Below are positions 26,413-35,410 of a stretch of DNA of 51,129 nucleotides, in pieces. This DNA is from Nonomuraea spiralis (GTDB lineage: Bacteria > Actinomycetota > Actinomycetes > Streptosporangiales > Streptosporangiaceae). The stretch's first letter is position 1. Each line of letters opens with the position of its first letter. Below the pieces are notes generated by a model that saw only the letters and a program-made list of their open reading frames with translations, ran no database searches and had not been told where the DNA came from. The DNA is taken from the NCBI RefSeq assembly GCF_014648435.1, contig NZ_BMRC01000050.1, positions 1-51,129 of the forward strand, written 5' to 3'. The position numbers and the translations under genes were made by a program.

Positions 26413-28650
26413 TTGCCGGTCGCCATTGGATTCACCAGGTTCGCCGCGGCGCATGTGGTGCCGGAGCACGGCGTGTTTCTCATGTCCGAACACCGTCAGC
26501 TCCTTCTGCGCGGCGCGTTGATCGAGAAGCTGGCGCCTCTGCTGGACGGATCCCGCACCCGCGCCGAGGTCGTCGGCGAGCTGGCCGCGGCGTACGGGGC
26601 GGACGCCGTGGAGCGGGCGCTCGGGCTGCTGGCCGAGGCCGGGCACGTCGTCGAGATGGATCCGGGCACCGATCGGCGGGCGGCGGGTTACTGGGAGCGT
26701 GCCGGGCTGAACGGCGACGCGGCCTGCGAGTCGGTGCGCGCCGGGAGTGTGCGGCTGCTGGCGCTGGGCGGCACCCGGCGCGAGTGGTTCACCGGCGCGG
26801 CCGACGAGGCGGGCCTGCGCCTGGGCGGCGCCGAGGCCGGGCTCACCGTCGTGCTGACCGACCACTACCTGCACTCCGAGCTGGCCGGCATCAACCGGGC
26901 CTGCCTGCGCGAGGGCCGCCCGTGGCTGCTGGCCAAGCCGACGGGCACGACGATCTGGATCGGCCCGCTGTTCCGGCCCGGACGGTCCGCGTGCTGGGCC
27001 TGCCTGGAGCACCGCCTGCGCGGCCACCACCCGGTCGCCTCCTTCGTCCGACGGGCCGGCGGCCTGCCCGAGTTGCCGCTGGCGGTCACGGACGTCCCCG
27101 CCGGCGTGGCCGTCGCGGTCCGGCTGGCCGCGCTGGAGGCGCAGAAGTGGCTGGCCGGCGCGCGTACGGAGGAAGACGCCGTGATCACGCTCGACACCCT
27201 CACGTTGACGCCGGAGCGGCACGCGGTGCAGGCGAGACCGCAGTGCCCCGAATGCGGCACCGCCGACACCAGGCCCGAGCGCGTCCCCGATGCCGTGCGG
27301 TTCACCGACCGCGTCAAGGCGGCCACGTCGGACGGAGGGCACCGGGCCCGGGATCCCGAGCGGTTCCTCGCCGACCACCAGCATCTGGTCAGCCCGGTCA
27401 CCGGCCTCGTGCCCCGCCTGGTGAAGCAGGAGAACGACACGGACCTGCTGCACACCTACACCGCCGGGCACAACTTCGCCGCCCGCGCGCGCGACCTGGA
27501 CGGGCTGCGCACCGGCCTGCGCATGAGCAGCGGCGGCAAGGGCCGCAGCGACGTGCAGGCCAAGGCCGGCGCACTGGCCGAAGCCATCGAACGCTACTCG
27601 GGGGTCTTCCAGGGTGACGAGCCCCGCCTCACCGGCTCGTTGCGCTCGCTCGGGGATCGGGCCGTCCACCCCAATGCCGTCTGCCGCTACAGCGACCGGC
27701 AGATCGGCGAACGCGATTCCTGGAACGCCGGGGAATGCCCATTCCATTGGGTGCCCGAGGCGTTCGACGAGAACGCCAGGATGGAATGGAGCCCGGTGTG
27801 GTCGCTGACTGAACAGCGTCACAAATATCTGCCGACCGGCTCGCTGTACTACCAATATCCCGACGGCGGCGGCCTGGTGAAGGCCGACTCCAACGGCGCC
27901 GCCGCGGGATCGAGCACGGAGGACGCCGCGCTGCAGGGATTCCTGGAACTCGTCGAGCGCGACAGCGTCGCCATCTGGTGGTACAACCGAATTTCCCGGC
28001 CGGGCGTGGAGCTGGCCGGATTCGGCGACGACTATTTCACCCGATGGCAGCACGAGTACCACCGGATGAATCGCGAGACGTGGATTCTCGACCTCACCAC
28101 CGATCTTGGCGTCCCGGTCGCCGCGGCCGTTTCCCGGCGATATGACAAACCGGCGGAGGACATTCTCGTCGCGTTCGGCGCGCATTTCGACATGCGCATC
28201 GCAATTTCGCGGGCCATGACCGAGATGAACCAGTTCCTGCCCGCGGTGCTGCCCATGCGGGCCGACGGCACGGGTTCCTACGCCTACGACGATCCGTACC
28301 AGGTGCGGTGGTGGCGTACGGCGACCGTCGCGAACCAGCCCTACCTGCTGCCCCACGCGAGCCTGCCCGCGCGGACGGCCGCCGACCATCCCTGCGTCTT
28401 CCGTCCCAACCTCCGCGACGACCTGCTGGAGGCGCAGCGGATCGTGGAGGGCAAGGGGATGGAGATGCTGGTGCTCGACCAGACCCGGCCGGACACCGGG
28501 CTGCCCGTGGTGAAGGTCATCGTGCCCGGGATGCGGCATTTCTGGCCCCGCTACGCGCCCGGACGCCTCTACGACGTGCCCGTGCAGCTGGGCTGGCTGC
28601 CGGAGCCGCGCACCGAGGATCAACTGAACCCCATCGGCGTCTTCGTCTGA
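26413..28650 (+). CDS. Cyclodehydratase: E1-like/ocin-ThiF domain fused to YcaO
   Basis: 745 residues from a TTG start 6 bases after GAAGGAG. The N-terminal part (about 1-300) is the leader-binding, E1-like half, with a zinc tetrathiolate C194-x2-C197 (CWACLEH) and C278-x2-C281 (CPECG). The YcaO domain (about 360-745) has ATP-site motifs KAGALAEAIERYSG (384-397) and GFLELVERDSVA (about 509-520). It converts Cys/Ser/Thr of the peptide into azolines with ATP. The C-terminus reads LNPIGVFV, without a clear PxPxP. This fused form is typical of goadsporin-like and other azole RiPP clusters. The hairpin separates it from the precursors. Confidence 0.93.
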   Translation: MPVAIGFTRFAAAHVVPEHGVFLMSEHRQLLLRGALIEKLAPLLDGSRTRAEVVGELAAAYGADAVERALGLLAEAGHVVEMDPGTDRRAAGYWERAGLNGDAACESVRAGSVRLLALGGTRREWFTGAADEAGLRLGGAEAGLTVVLTDHYLHSELAGINRACLREGRPWLLAKPTGTTIWIGPLFRPGRSACWACLEHRLRGHHPVASFVRRAGGLPELPLAVTDVPAGVAVAVRLAALEAQKWLAGARTEEDAVITLDTLTLTPERHAVQARPQCPECGTADTRPERVPDAVRFTDRVKAATSDGGHRARDPERFLADHQHLVSPVTGLVPRLVKQENDTDLLHTYTAGHNFAARARDLDGLRTGLRMSSGGKGRSDVQAKAGALAEAIERYSGVFQGDEPRLTGSLRSLGDRAVHPNAVCRYSDRQIGERDSWNAGECPFHWVPEAFDENARMEWSPVWSLTEQRHKYLPTGSLYYQYPDGGGLVKADSNGAAAGSSTEDAALQGFLELVERDSVAIWWYNRISRPGVELAGFGDDYFTRWQHEYHRMNRETWILDLTTDLGVPVAAAVSRRYDKPAEDILVAFGAHFDMRIAISRAMTEMNQFLPAVLPMRADGTGSYAYDDPYQVRWWRTATVANQPYLLPHASLPARTAADHPCVFRPNLRDDLLEAQRIVEGKGMEMLVLDQTRPDTGLPVVKVIVPGMRHFWPRYAPGRLYDVPVQLGWLPEPRTEDQLNPIGVFV

Positions 28651-28661
28651 GGAGTGGTGAG

Positions 28662-29984
28662 ATGAACCCGGAGCTGTCACCGCGCCTCGCCTTCAGGGAC
28701 GGCGTGCAGGTGCTGCCGGAAGGCCCGGTCACGCAGGTACGGCACGCCATGGCGGCCTTCCGCCTCCGTGGTGTGCCGCCTGCGCTGCGGGCCGCGCTCC
28801 ACCGCCTCGTCGGCGAGCGCGTCGCCTGCGACCCGGAGCTCGACCGGCTGTGCGCCCGGCTGTCGCCGCTGGTCACCAGCTTCCTCGTCGACGCGCAGGA
28901 GCGTCCCGTGCTGAGCGTCGAACGGCTGACGCGCACCGCGACGTTCGCGCCGGCGCCCCTCGCCGCCGGAACGCGGGTCCGGCTCTCCCGGTTCGCGATG
29001 TCCCGCCTGCACCAGGGAGAGCTCGTCCTGGAGTCGCCGCTGTCGATGGTCCGCCTGCGCTGGCACTCGGACGAGGGCTGGCGGTTCATGGCGGGTCTGT
29101 CGGCCGGGCGGGCGGCGTCCGGGCTGAGCGACGCCTTCCTGCACGCCGCCGGGCTGCTGGAGCTCGACACCGGCAGCGGATTCCGCGAGCCGGACGTCCT
29201 GCGCCAGTGGGAGTTCCACGACCTGCTCTTCCACTCGCGCAGCAGGCTGGGACGGCACGGCGAGCCGTTCGGCGCCACGTACCCGTTCAGGGGGGAGATC
29301 CCGCCGCGGCCCGCCGTGAAAGGGCCGCCCGCGGGGCCGGTCGTCGAACTCCCCGCACCCGACCTGGACGCCGTCTCCGAGCGCGACCCGGCTTTCACCG
29401 ACGTACTGGAGCAGCGGCACTCGATCCGCGAGTACGGACAGCGGCCGCTGCGGGCGGACCAGGTGGCGGAGTTCCTGTACCGGGTGGCGCGGGTGCGTTC
29501 GCTCTCGGCGGCCGAGGGGCTGCCCTACCAGGCCAGCTCGCGGCCCTACCCGTCCGGCGGCGCCTGCTACGACCTGGAGCTCTACCCGCTCGTCGAGAGG
29601 TGCGACGGCCTGGCCCCCGGGATCTACCACTACGACCCGCTGGGTCACCGGCTGACCGGCGTCGAAGCCGGCCCCGCCGACCTGGCGAGGATACTGGGCG
29701 ACGCCCGCTCGGCCGCCGGGCTGGCCCGCTCCCCCGACGTCATGTTCGTGATCACCTCGCGTTTCCAGCGCCTGTCCTGGAAGTACCGGGGCCTGGCGTA
29801 CGCGGCCACGCTCAAGAACGTCGGGGTGCTCTACCAGACGATGTACCTGGTGGCGACCGCCATGGGGCTCGCGCCGTGCGCGCTCGGGTCGGGCGACTCC
29901 GACCTGTCGGCCCGGGTGCTCGGCCTCGACCCTCTTGAGGAGTCGGCCGTGGGCGAGTTCATGCTGGGGAGCCGTCCCTCATGA
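28662..29984 (+). CDS. SagB-type azoline dehydrogenase
   Basis: 440 residues. The C-terminal half is a nitroreductase-fold FMN enzyme: DVLEQRHSIREYG (FMN-binding Arg), RPYPSGGACYDLELYPLVER, GIYHYDPLGHRL, LKNVGVLYQTMYLVATAMGL and ALGSGDSD. It oxidises azolines to azoles. The N-terminal 200 residues are a poorly conserved extension, as in ThcOx/SagB relatives. The ATG follows GGAG and lies 11 bases after the YcaO stop. Its own stop overlaps the next start (ATGA), indicating translational coupling. Confidence 0.93.
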   Translation: MNPELSPRLAFRDGVQVLPEGPVTQVRHAMAAFRLRGVPPALRAALHRLVGERVACDPELDRLCARLSPLVTSFLVDAQERPVLSVERLTRTATFAPAPLAAGTRVRLSRFAMSRLHQGELVLESPLSMVRLRWHSDEGWRFMAGLSAGRAASGLSDAFLHAAGLLELDTGSGFREPDVLRQWEFHDLLFHSRSRLGRHGEPFGATYPFRGEIPPRPAVKGPPAGPVVELPAPDLDAVSERDPAFTDVLEQRHSIREYGQRPLRADQVAEFLYRVARVRSLSAAEGLPYQASSRPYPSGGACYDLELYPLVERCDGLAPGIYHYDPLGHRLTGVEAGPADLARILGDARSAAGLARSPDVMFVITSRFQRLSWKYRGLAYAATLKNVGVLYQTMYLVATAMGLAPCALGSGDSDLSARVLGLDPLEESAVGEFMLGSRPS

Positions 29985-32242
29985 CGCCGGTCGTGGCCGT
30001 GGTGCTGATGAGGGTGGCCGGCCTTCCGGTGCGGGATCTCGACGTCCTGGTCGCCCCCGGGCTCGGCGGCCTGCTGGAGCGGGCCGCCACAGAGCGCGGC
30101 CGCTCCGCGGAGCTCGGCCGCCGGGTCGCCGACGCCCTGCACGACGTCGTCCCCCGCCTGGCGGAGGAGGAGCGGCGGGAGGCGCTCAGGCTGCGGCGTG
30201 ACGCCCACAACGGCCGCTGCACCGACCGCACGCGCGCCGCCGCCGACGCGGTGGAACGGCACCTCGATCGCGAGCTTCGCGATCTCGTCGGCTCCTGGCT
30301 CCGCTCGGTCACCGCGCTGCGCGAACGCCTGGCCGAGACGGACCGGGCGGCGGACTCGCACGTCGCGGCGGCCGGCCGCCAGGTGTTCGGCCTGCTGACC
30401 CGGCCCGACATCATGAGCACGCTCGCGCTGGCGAGCCCCGCCTTCACGCGCGTCCTGCTCGGCCCCGATTCCGCCCGGACGAGCCCGCCGGACAGCAGGA
30501 CGTGCAGGACCGCCGTGTCGTACGCCACCAGGGCGGCGCTGAAGCCGAGCCCGTTCGGGGCGCTGGGCCGTACCGTCCCCTCGGCCGCGGCGGTGAGCTC
30601 TCCCCTTCATCTGGCGGTCGCCCTCGTCCGGGCCTGCGCGCAGCACCCGAGCCTGTCGTCGCGGTTCCCGTCCCGGGTCAACCCGAGCCTGCGCGACGTC
30701 GCGGGAACCTGGTACGCGATGCTGCCCTGCTACGACGTGCCCGCCGGGCTCCTGCCGCACCGCTGGGACGAGGTGACGGACACCTCCCTCTACGTGCCCG
30801 GACACCTCACCCCTGACGGCCCGGACACCGCCCGGCCTCTCGACGCCTGGCCCGGGGCCGGGGCGGAGCTGGCCGGCAGATGGGTGGAGATGGGGCTCCT
30901 CCTCCCCGACGTCCCGTGGCGGTCCGGCGAACGCGACTGTCTGGCCCGGATCGCCGACCGCGTGCCCGCCGGACCCGTGTCCGGCGCCCTCGCCGAGTTG
31001 AGGCGGGCCGAACAGCGGATGCCGGCCGCCGACGCCGCCGAACGGGTACGGCTCGACGCCCGGGCGCGGCAGGCCGCCGCCGACGCCTTCGAACGCCTGG
31101 AGACCTCCCCGCCCGCCTGGCTCCGGAACGCGCCCCTGTTCCACGAGACCCTGCCCGCCGACGACGTGCCGCTGCCCGCCCTCCCCCCACAGGTGAGCGA
31201 GGATCTGGCCGTCGTGGCGGCGCGGATCCGGGCCGGGCTCGGCCGGACGCGCCTGTACGACGGCCTGGTCCGGCACTTCGTCGCCCGGTACGGCCCCGGC
31301 GGACGCTGCGACGACCTGCTGGAGTTCCTCTACACCTACCCGTGGACCCCCGCCCCCGCCCCGGCGCACCCGCCGCGGCCCGGCGGCACGCTGGGCCGCC
31401 CCGCCGCCACGGTGTTCTACCAGCTCGCCGCGGACGGCCGCGCGGCCCTCGACCGGGGCGACTACACCCTGGTGGTCAACCAGGTCTGCGTCGAGCCGGG
31501 CGGGCAGGCCGCGCGATGGGACGGCGCCCACGGCACGGCGGACACGCTGCGGGCCTGGATCTCCTCGCTGCATCCGGGCAGCACGGTGTACGAGCTGCTC
31601 GCCGGAGCCGACTTCGCCGCCGTGCAGATGCCGGCCGCCCGGCTCTTCGAGCGCGTCGCCTGGCCTGCTGATCTCGGCCCTGCGCAAGGCCGCGACCTGC
31701 GCGGTTTCGCAGTGACCCACGACCGCCGGACCGGCACGCTGCAGGTCCGTGACCCGGCGGGCGCCCATGCCGCCTTCGTCTATCTGGGCGCCGTGCCGCT
31801 GCCCCTGCTCCACGGGCCGGTGCGGCTGCTGGCCACGCTGACGCACCCCTGGATCCCGACGTCCCCGCAGACCTCGGGAACGCCGGGCGCCAGGGTGCGG
31901 GAGGGCAGGGTGGTGATGAGCCGGGCGCGGTGGCGCCTGCCCGCCGCCGCCGTCCCGCGGCGTACCGGCTCGTGGGCCCGGCACCTGGCGGACCTCGCCG
32001 TCTGGCGGGCCGCTCACGCCGTCCCGCGCCAGGTGTTCGTACGACGCGGCGGGCGCAAACCGTTCTGGGTGGACTTCCACGCGCCGCACACCGTGGCGCT
32101 GCTCGACCATGAGCTGACCGGCGGGGAGATCGAACTGACCGAGGCTCTGCCCACCCGTGAGCAGCACTGGGTGCGCGACGGCTCCGGCCGCGCCCGGGCC
32201 GCCGAGTTCGTCGCCCTCGTCCGGCTGGACGGCGGCGCATGA
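29981..32242 (+). CDS. LanB-like dehydratase, tRNA-dependent glutamylation domain
   Basis: 753 residues, matching the split Lant_dehydr_N proteins of thiopeptide and goadsporin clusters. Recognisable blocks are the basic N-terminal half (RDAHNGRCTDR), SYATRAALKPSPFGALGRT (tRNA/Glu-binding region), VARYGPGGRCDDLLEFLYTY and VFVRRGGRKPFWVDFHAPH. The role is to transfer Glu from Glu-tRNA to Ser/Thr before elimination to dehydroamino acids. The elimination domain is not fused, so the following gene must supply it. It is coupled to both neighbours by 4-bp ATGA overlaps. Confidence 0.92.
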   Translation: MTPVVAVVLMRVAGLPVRDLDVLVAPGLGGLLERAATERGRSAELGRRVADALHDVVPRLAEEERREALRLRRDAHNGRCTDRTRAAADAVERHLDRELRDLVGSWLRSVTALRERLAETDRAADSHVAAAGRQVFGLLTRPDIMSTLALASPAFTRVLLGPDSARTSPPDSRTCRTAVSYATRAALKPSPFGALGRTVPSAAAVSSPLHLAVALVRACAQHPSLSSRFPSRVNPSLRDVAGTWYAMLPCYDVPAGLLPHRWDEVTDTSLYVPGHLTPDGPDTARPLDAWPGAGAELAGRWVEMGLLLPDVPWRSGERDCLARIADRVPAGPVSGALAELRRAEQRMPAADAAERVRLDARARQAAADAFERLETSPPAWLRNAPLFHETLPADDVPLPALPPQVSEDLAVVAARIRAGLGRTRLYDGLVRHFVARYGPGGRCDDLLEFLYTYPWTPAPAPAHPPRPGGTLGRPAATVFYQLAADGRAALDRGDYTLVVNQVCVEPGGQAARWDGAHGTADTLRAWISSLHPGSTVYELLAGADFAAVQMPAARLFERVAWPADLGPAQGRDLRGFAVTHDRRTGTLQVRDPAGAHAAFVYLGAVPLPLLHGPVRLLATLTHPWIPTSPQTSGTPGARVREGRVVMSRARWRLPAAAVPRRTGSWARHLADLAVWRAAHAVPRQVFVRRGGRKPFWVDFHAPHTVALLDHELTGGEIELTEALPTREQHWVRDGSGRARAAEFVALVRLDGGA

Positions 32243-32979
32243 GGCGGGACTGGCTCTACTACCGGCTGGTCGTCCAGTCGGCGGACCACCTCCAGGACGT
32301 GGTTGAGCACCCGCTGAGCCGGCTGATCGAGGCGGCCGAAGGGATCGAGCGCTGGTTCTTCCTCCGGTTCACCGACCGGTGGGGCCCGCACGTCCGGCTG
32401 CGCCTGGCGGCGACGCCGGAGCGCGTCCGCGAGGTACGGCGGCTCGCCCGGCAGGTGTTCGAGGCCCGGGACGCCTGGCCGAACCGCCTGACCGGGTCCT
32501 GGCGCGGTGCGGCACTGTCCCTCTACGAGCCCGAGCTGGCCAGGTACGGCGGCGTCGCCGGCGTGGCGAGCGCCGAACGGGTCTTCCAGGCCTCCAGCGA
32601 GCTCGCCCTGTCCCTGGCCGGGCCCGGCCGGCGGGAAGGGCGACTGGCCACCGCGCTGACCGTCACGCGGACGGCGGTCGAGCTGCTGCCGCCGGCGGGC
32701 CGCAGATCCTTCCTGTACCACATGGCGTGGTACTGGACCGGCCACGACCGGGAGCGGCGGACCAGGATCCGCCTGCTCGCCGGCCGCCGCCCGGTGCAGC
32801 CGGCCCCCCTGAGCGGCCCCGCGTCCGACCTGTACGGGCACCACCTGGAACGGGCCCTGGCCGAGGGGCCTCGGACGGCCCCGCACCTGCTGTTCCACTT
32901 CGTCCACACCACGAACAACCGGCTCGGCCTGAACGTGCTGGAGGAGGCGCTGATCGCCGAGCAGTTACTCCTCGGCTGA
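32239..32979 (+). CDS. SpaB_C-type protein, probable glutamate-elimination enzyme
   Basis: 246 residues: WLYYRLVVQSADHLQDVVEH, FFLRFTDRWGPHVRLRLAAT, LYEPELARYGGVAGVASAER and HTTNNRLGLNVLEEALI. These are hallmarks of the 'thiopeptide-type bacteriocin biosynthesis' family (SpaB C-terminal domain). Members are either elimination partners of split LanB enzymes or pyridine-forming cyclases. As the only such protein here, it should be the elimination partner, which predicts a non-macrocyclic product. The ATG overlaps the LanB stop. Its end overlaps the convergent luxR-type gene by 15 bp. Confidence 0.88.
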   Translation: MRRDWLYYRLVVQSADHLQDVVEHPLSRLIEAAEGIERWFFLRFTDRWGPHVRLRLAATPERVREVRRLARQVFEARDAWPNRLTGSWRGAALSLYEPELARYGGVAGVASAERVFQASSELALSLAGPGRREGRLATALTVTRTAVELLPPAGRRSFLYHMAWYWTGHDRERRTRIRLLAGRRPVQPAPLSGPASDLYGHHLERALAEGPRTAPHLLFHFVHTTNNRLGLNVLEEALIAEQLLLG

Positions 32980-33900
32980 CGGAGCCAGCTCCTTGGCCAG
33001 GTATCCGGCCTGGAACCGGCTCTGTGCGCCCAGCGTCTTCATGATCTCGGCGATGTGCCGGCGGCACGACCTGACCGACAGCCCGATCGCGCGGGCGATG
33101 AACTCGTCCTTGGCGCCCTCCGCGAGCATGGCCAGGATGGTCGACCGCAGGTCGTCCAGCACCGGCGCGCTGTACTCCGCGGCGAACTGCTCCCCCGACG
33201 TCCAGTACGACTCGAAGACCCGGTGCACGAATGCCACCAGCGTCGGCTCCCGGACCACCAGCATCGTCGCCGGCTCGCCGGACGCCGGGACGAGCGCGAC
33301 CCTGGCGTCCAGGACGAAGACGCGCGCGGGCACCTCGGCGACGCTGCGCACCTGCGCGCCCATCCCGGACAGGTCGAGCACGTCCTGCCGCGACCTCGCG
33401 ATGCGCCGGTGCGCGTGCGGGCACAGCAGCCGGACCGCGACGCCGCGCTCCAGCGCGCGGCGCAGCCCGGGGGCGACCGGTTCCTCCCCCGGCTGCGCCA
33501 CGGCCACCTCCTCGGCGCAGGCGGACAGCTCGCTGTCGAGCAGCGCCTCCGCCTCGGCCATGGGGACGGCGGTGACGGCCCGCTCCCGCCAGCCGTCGAG
33601 CGCCTGCACGTACAGCGGCCCGAACTCGGCCAGCACGCTGCGGGTACGTTCCAGCCGCAGCTGTTCGAGGCGGAGCCGGGCCTCCTCCTGCAGGGTTCCG
33701 GCCGCCACCAGGGCCGGCCCGATCGCGTGCAGGCGGCCTCCGGCGTCCGCACGCAACAGGCCCATGCCGGTGAGCCAGGTGGTGGCCCGCGCGGGGGGCT
33801 CCCGGAGCCGGAGGCCCTCCCGCAGTTCGGCCAGGGTGGTCCCGCCGTGCCGGACCACGTGCAGATAGATCTGCACGGCCTCGTCGCTCAGCTCGGACAT
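32965..33900 (-). CDS. LuxR-type cluster regulator with TrmB-like N-terminus
   Basis: 311 residues. The N-terminal winged-helix/TrmB-like part reads DEAVQIYLHVVRHGGTTLAE. A phospholipase-D-like middle region follows (ERGVAVRLLCPHAHRRIARS), and the C-terminal LuxR HTH ends it (LAEGAKDEFIARAIGLSVRS, RHIAEIMKTLGAQSRFQAGY). Proteins of this plan commonly sit in thiopeptide and lanthipeptide clusters. Its ATG lies inside the end of the upstream P450 gene (13-bp overlap), so the two are co-transcribed. It probably controls the convergent biosynthetic operon. Confidence 0.88.
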   Translation of the reverse strand: MSELSDEAVQIYLHVVRHGGTTLAELREGLRLREPPARATTWLTGMGLLRADAGGRLHAIGPALVAAGTLQEEARLRLEQLRLERTRSVLAEFGPLYVQALDGWRERAVTAVPMAEAEALLDSELSACAEEVAVAQPGEEPVAPGLRRALERGVAVRLLCPHAHRRIARSRQDVLDLSGMGAQVRSVAEVPARVFVLDARVALVPASGEPATMLVVREPTLVAFVHRVFESYWTSGEQFAAEYSAPVLDDLRSTILAMLAEGAKDEFIARAIGLSVRSCRRHIAEIMKTLGAQSRFQAGYLAKELAPSAEE

Positions 33901-35081
33901 CGGTGCTCGTCCCACATCACGGGCAGCTGCTCGAAGTCCTCGGTCGTGGTGCCCGCCACCTGGCGGAGCTCGGCCACCGGAACGGCCAGCCGGAGGCCGG
34001 GCAGGCGGCGCAGGATCGCGCTCACCGCCTCGGCGAGCTCCACCCTGGCCAGCCCGGCGCCCACGCAGTGGCGCGGCCCGCGGCCGAAGGCGAGATGCGC
34101 GGCCGGAGAGCTTCGCGTGACCACGAAACGGCCCGCGTCGGGGAAGACGCCGGGATCGCGGTTGGCCGCCGGCACGTTGAGCAGGATCGCGTCCCCCTCC
34201 CTGATCGTCACCCCGCCGATCCTGAGGTCGGCGTGCGCGTAGCGAGGTATCCCGTGGGTGTTGGCGGACGCCAGCCGCAGCCCCTCCTCTACCGCGGCCC
34301 CGACGAGATCCGGACTTCGCTGGACCAGCGCCCGCTGGTCGGGGCAGGCCAGCAGGAAGGCCGTCACGAAGTCGACGCGCAGGGCCGTGGTGGCGTACCC
34401 GCCGAAGAGCACCGCCGCGCCGAGGCGGGCGAGCTCGGCGACGGAGAACGGGCTCTCGGCGACGGCCAGATCGCTCAGCAGGTCCCGTGCCGGCCGGCGG
34501 CGCTTGCCGCGGAGCAGCTCCTCCACGTACGCGACGAGCCTGCCCCAGGCCGCCCAGCTCCGCTCCGGCTCGCTCAGCAGGCTCGCCTCGTCGGCCCAGG
34601 CGGCGAAGTCGTCACGGTCGGCGTACGGCACGCCGAGCAGCTCGCAGATGACCCGCCCGGCCAGCGGACGGGAGAAGCAGACCCGCAGGTCCGCCGGTGG
34701 ACCGTGGGCGGCCAGGCCGTCCAGTACCTCCTCAGCGGTGTGCCGGACGAATCCGCGGAGGGCGGCCGTCCTCCTGGCGGAGAAGGCCGGATTGAGCAGC
34801 CGCCGCATGGCGGCGTGATCCGCCCGCTCGCTCGCGTGGCCGCCCGCCGGGCCGCCCAGCCTGATCGAGCCGGACAGGCGGGCGGCACGTTCGGGGCACG
34901 GGTGCGACCTGCCCAGCCGCCGGTCCGACAGCAGGTCGCGAACCTCGGCGTAGCCCGTCACCAGCCAGGCAGGGTCCCCTGCCTGGGTCGTCACCCTGCG
35001 GACGGCCGGACCTTCCAGGTATCCGGCGGCCAGTTCGAACGGATGGAGTCCGGGAAACGGAAGCCGCGGTGGTTCTTGCAC
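33888..35081 (-). CDS. Cytochrome P450 with atypical I-helix, RiPP-cluster tailoring
   Basis: 397 residues from a GTG preceded by GGGGGA. The heme loop AFGRGPRHCVGAGLA (Cys339) and ExxR (E266-R269) are intact. The I-helix reads GGYATT (227-232): the acidic residue normally before the Thr pair is Ala230, which usually matters for proton delivery to bound oxygen. No transmembrane anchor or ferredoxin partner is seen. The overlap with the LuxR gene and the cluster location suggest it oxidises the modified peptide. The reaction is unknown. Confidence 0.9.
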   Translation of the reverse strand: MQEPPRLPFPGLHPFELAAGYLEGPAVRRVTTQAGDPAWLVTGYAEVRDLLSDRRLGRSHPCPERAARLSGSIRLGGPAGGHASERADHAAMRRLLNPAFSARRTAALRGFVRHTAEEVLDGLAAHGPPADLRVCFSRPLAGRVICELLGVPYADRDDFAAWADEASLLSEPERSWAAWGRLVAYVEELLRGKRRRPARDLLSDLAVAESPFSVAELARLGAAVLFGGYATTALRVDFVTAFLLACPDQRALVQRSPDLVGAAVEEGLRLASANTHGIPRYAHADLRIGGVTIREGDAILLNVPAANRDPGVFPDAGRFVVTRSSPAAHLAFGRGPRHCVGAGLARVELAEAVSAILRRLPGLRLAVPVAELRQVAGTTTEDFEQLPVMWDEHRCPS

Positions 35082-35197
35082 GAGTCATCCCCCAGGTCGT
35101 TACGATCACCCGATCCAAGAACCCGATGATCGACAGCCGGTTGACACGGGGTTGACGGACGAACCTCAGCGGCCTCGCCGGTGCCGGCCTTCCCGGG

Positions 35198-35400
35198 TCA
35201 GAAGTACTGCCCGGACAGGTCGCCGGCGGGCCAGGACCTGATCGTCTGAGCAGCCTCGTAGAGCTCGTCGAGGAAGGCGTCGAAGTCGGGGGAGCCTGAC
35301 TCCTCGCGCCTGTTGAACGTCGCGCACAGCGTGATCCCGTTGTAGGTCCTGGTCAGCAGGGCGTAGGCGCCGGGCATGCTCGTGGGCGCGCTCCTCGCCT
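35198..35400 (-). pseudogene. C-terminal scrap of a serine-hydrolase-like protein
   Basis: Minus-strand reading MPGAYALLTRTYNGITLCAT, then DAFLDELYEAAQTIRSWPAG and DLSGQYF stop. It resembles the tail of secreted beta-lactamase-family hydrolases (TSWP.GDL ending). No upstream part remains: the frame is closed by a TAG just beyond 35400. Family match tentative. Confidence 0.4.
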
Positions 35401-35410
35401 AGGAGTCTTT

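Noticed and set aside
26071..28680. 869-codon minus-strand frame across the YcaO gene
   Set aside because: Antisense shadow caused by high GC. It has no domain, while the plus strand carries YcaO and zinc motifs.
26090..32979. Thiopeptide macrocycle cluster
   Set aside because: There is no second SpaB_C-type cyclase, and precursor 2 has just one Ser. The linear azole/dehydro class fits better, although the enzymes overlap.
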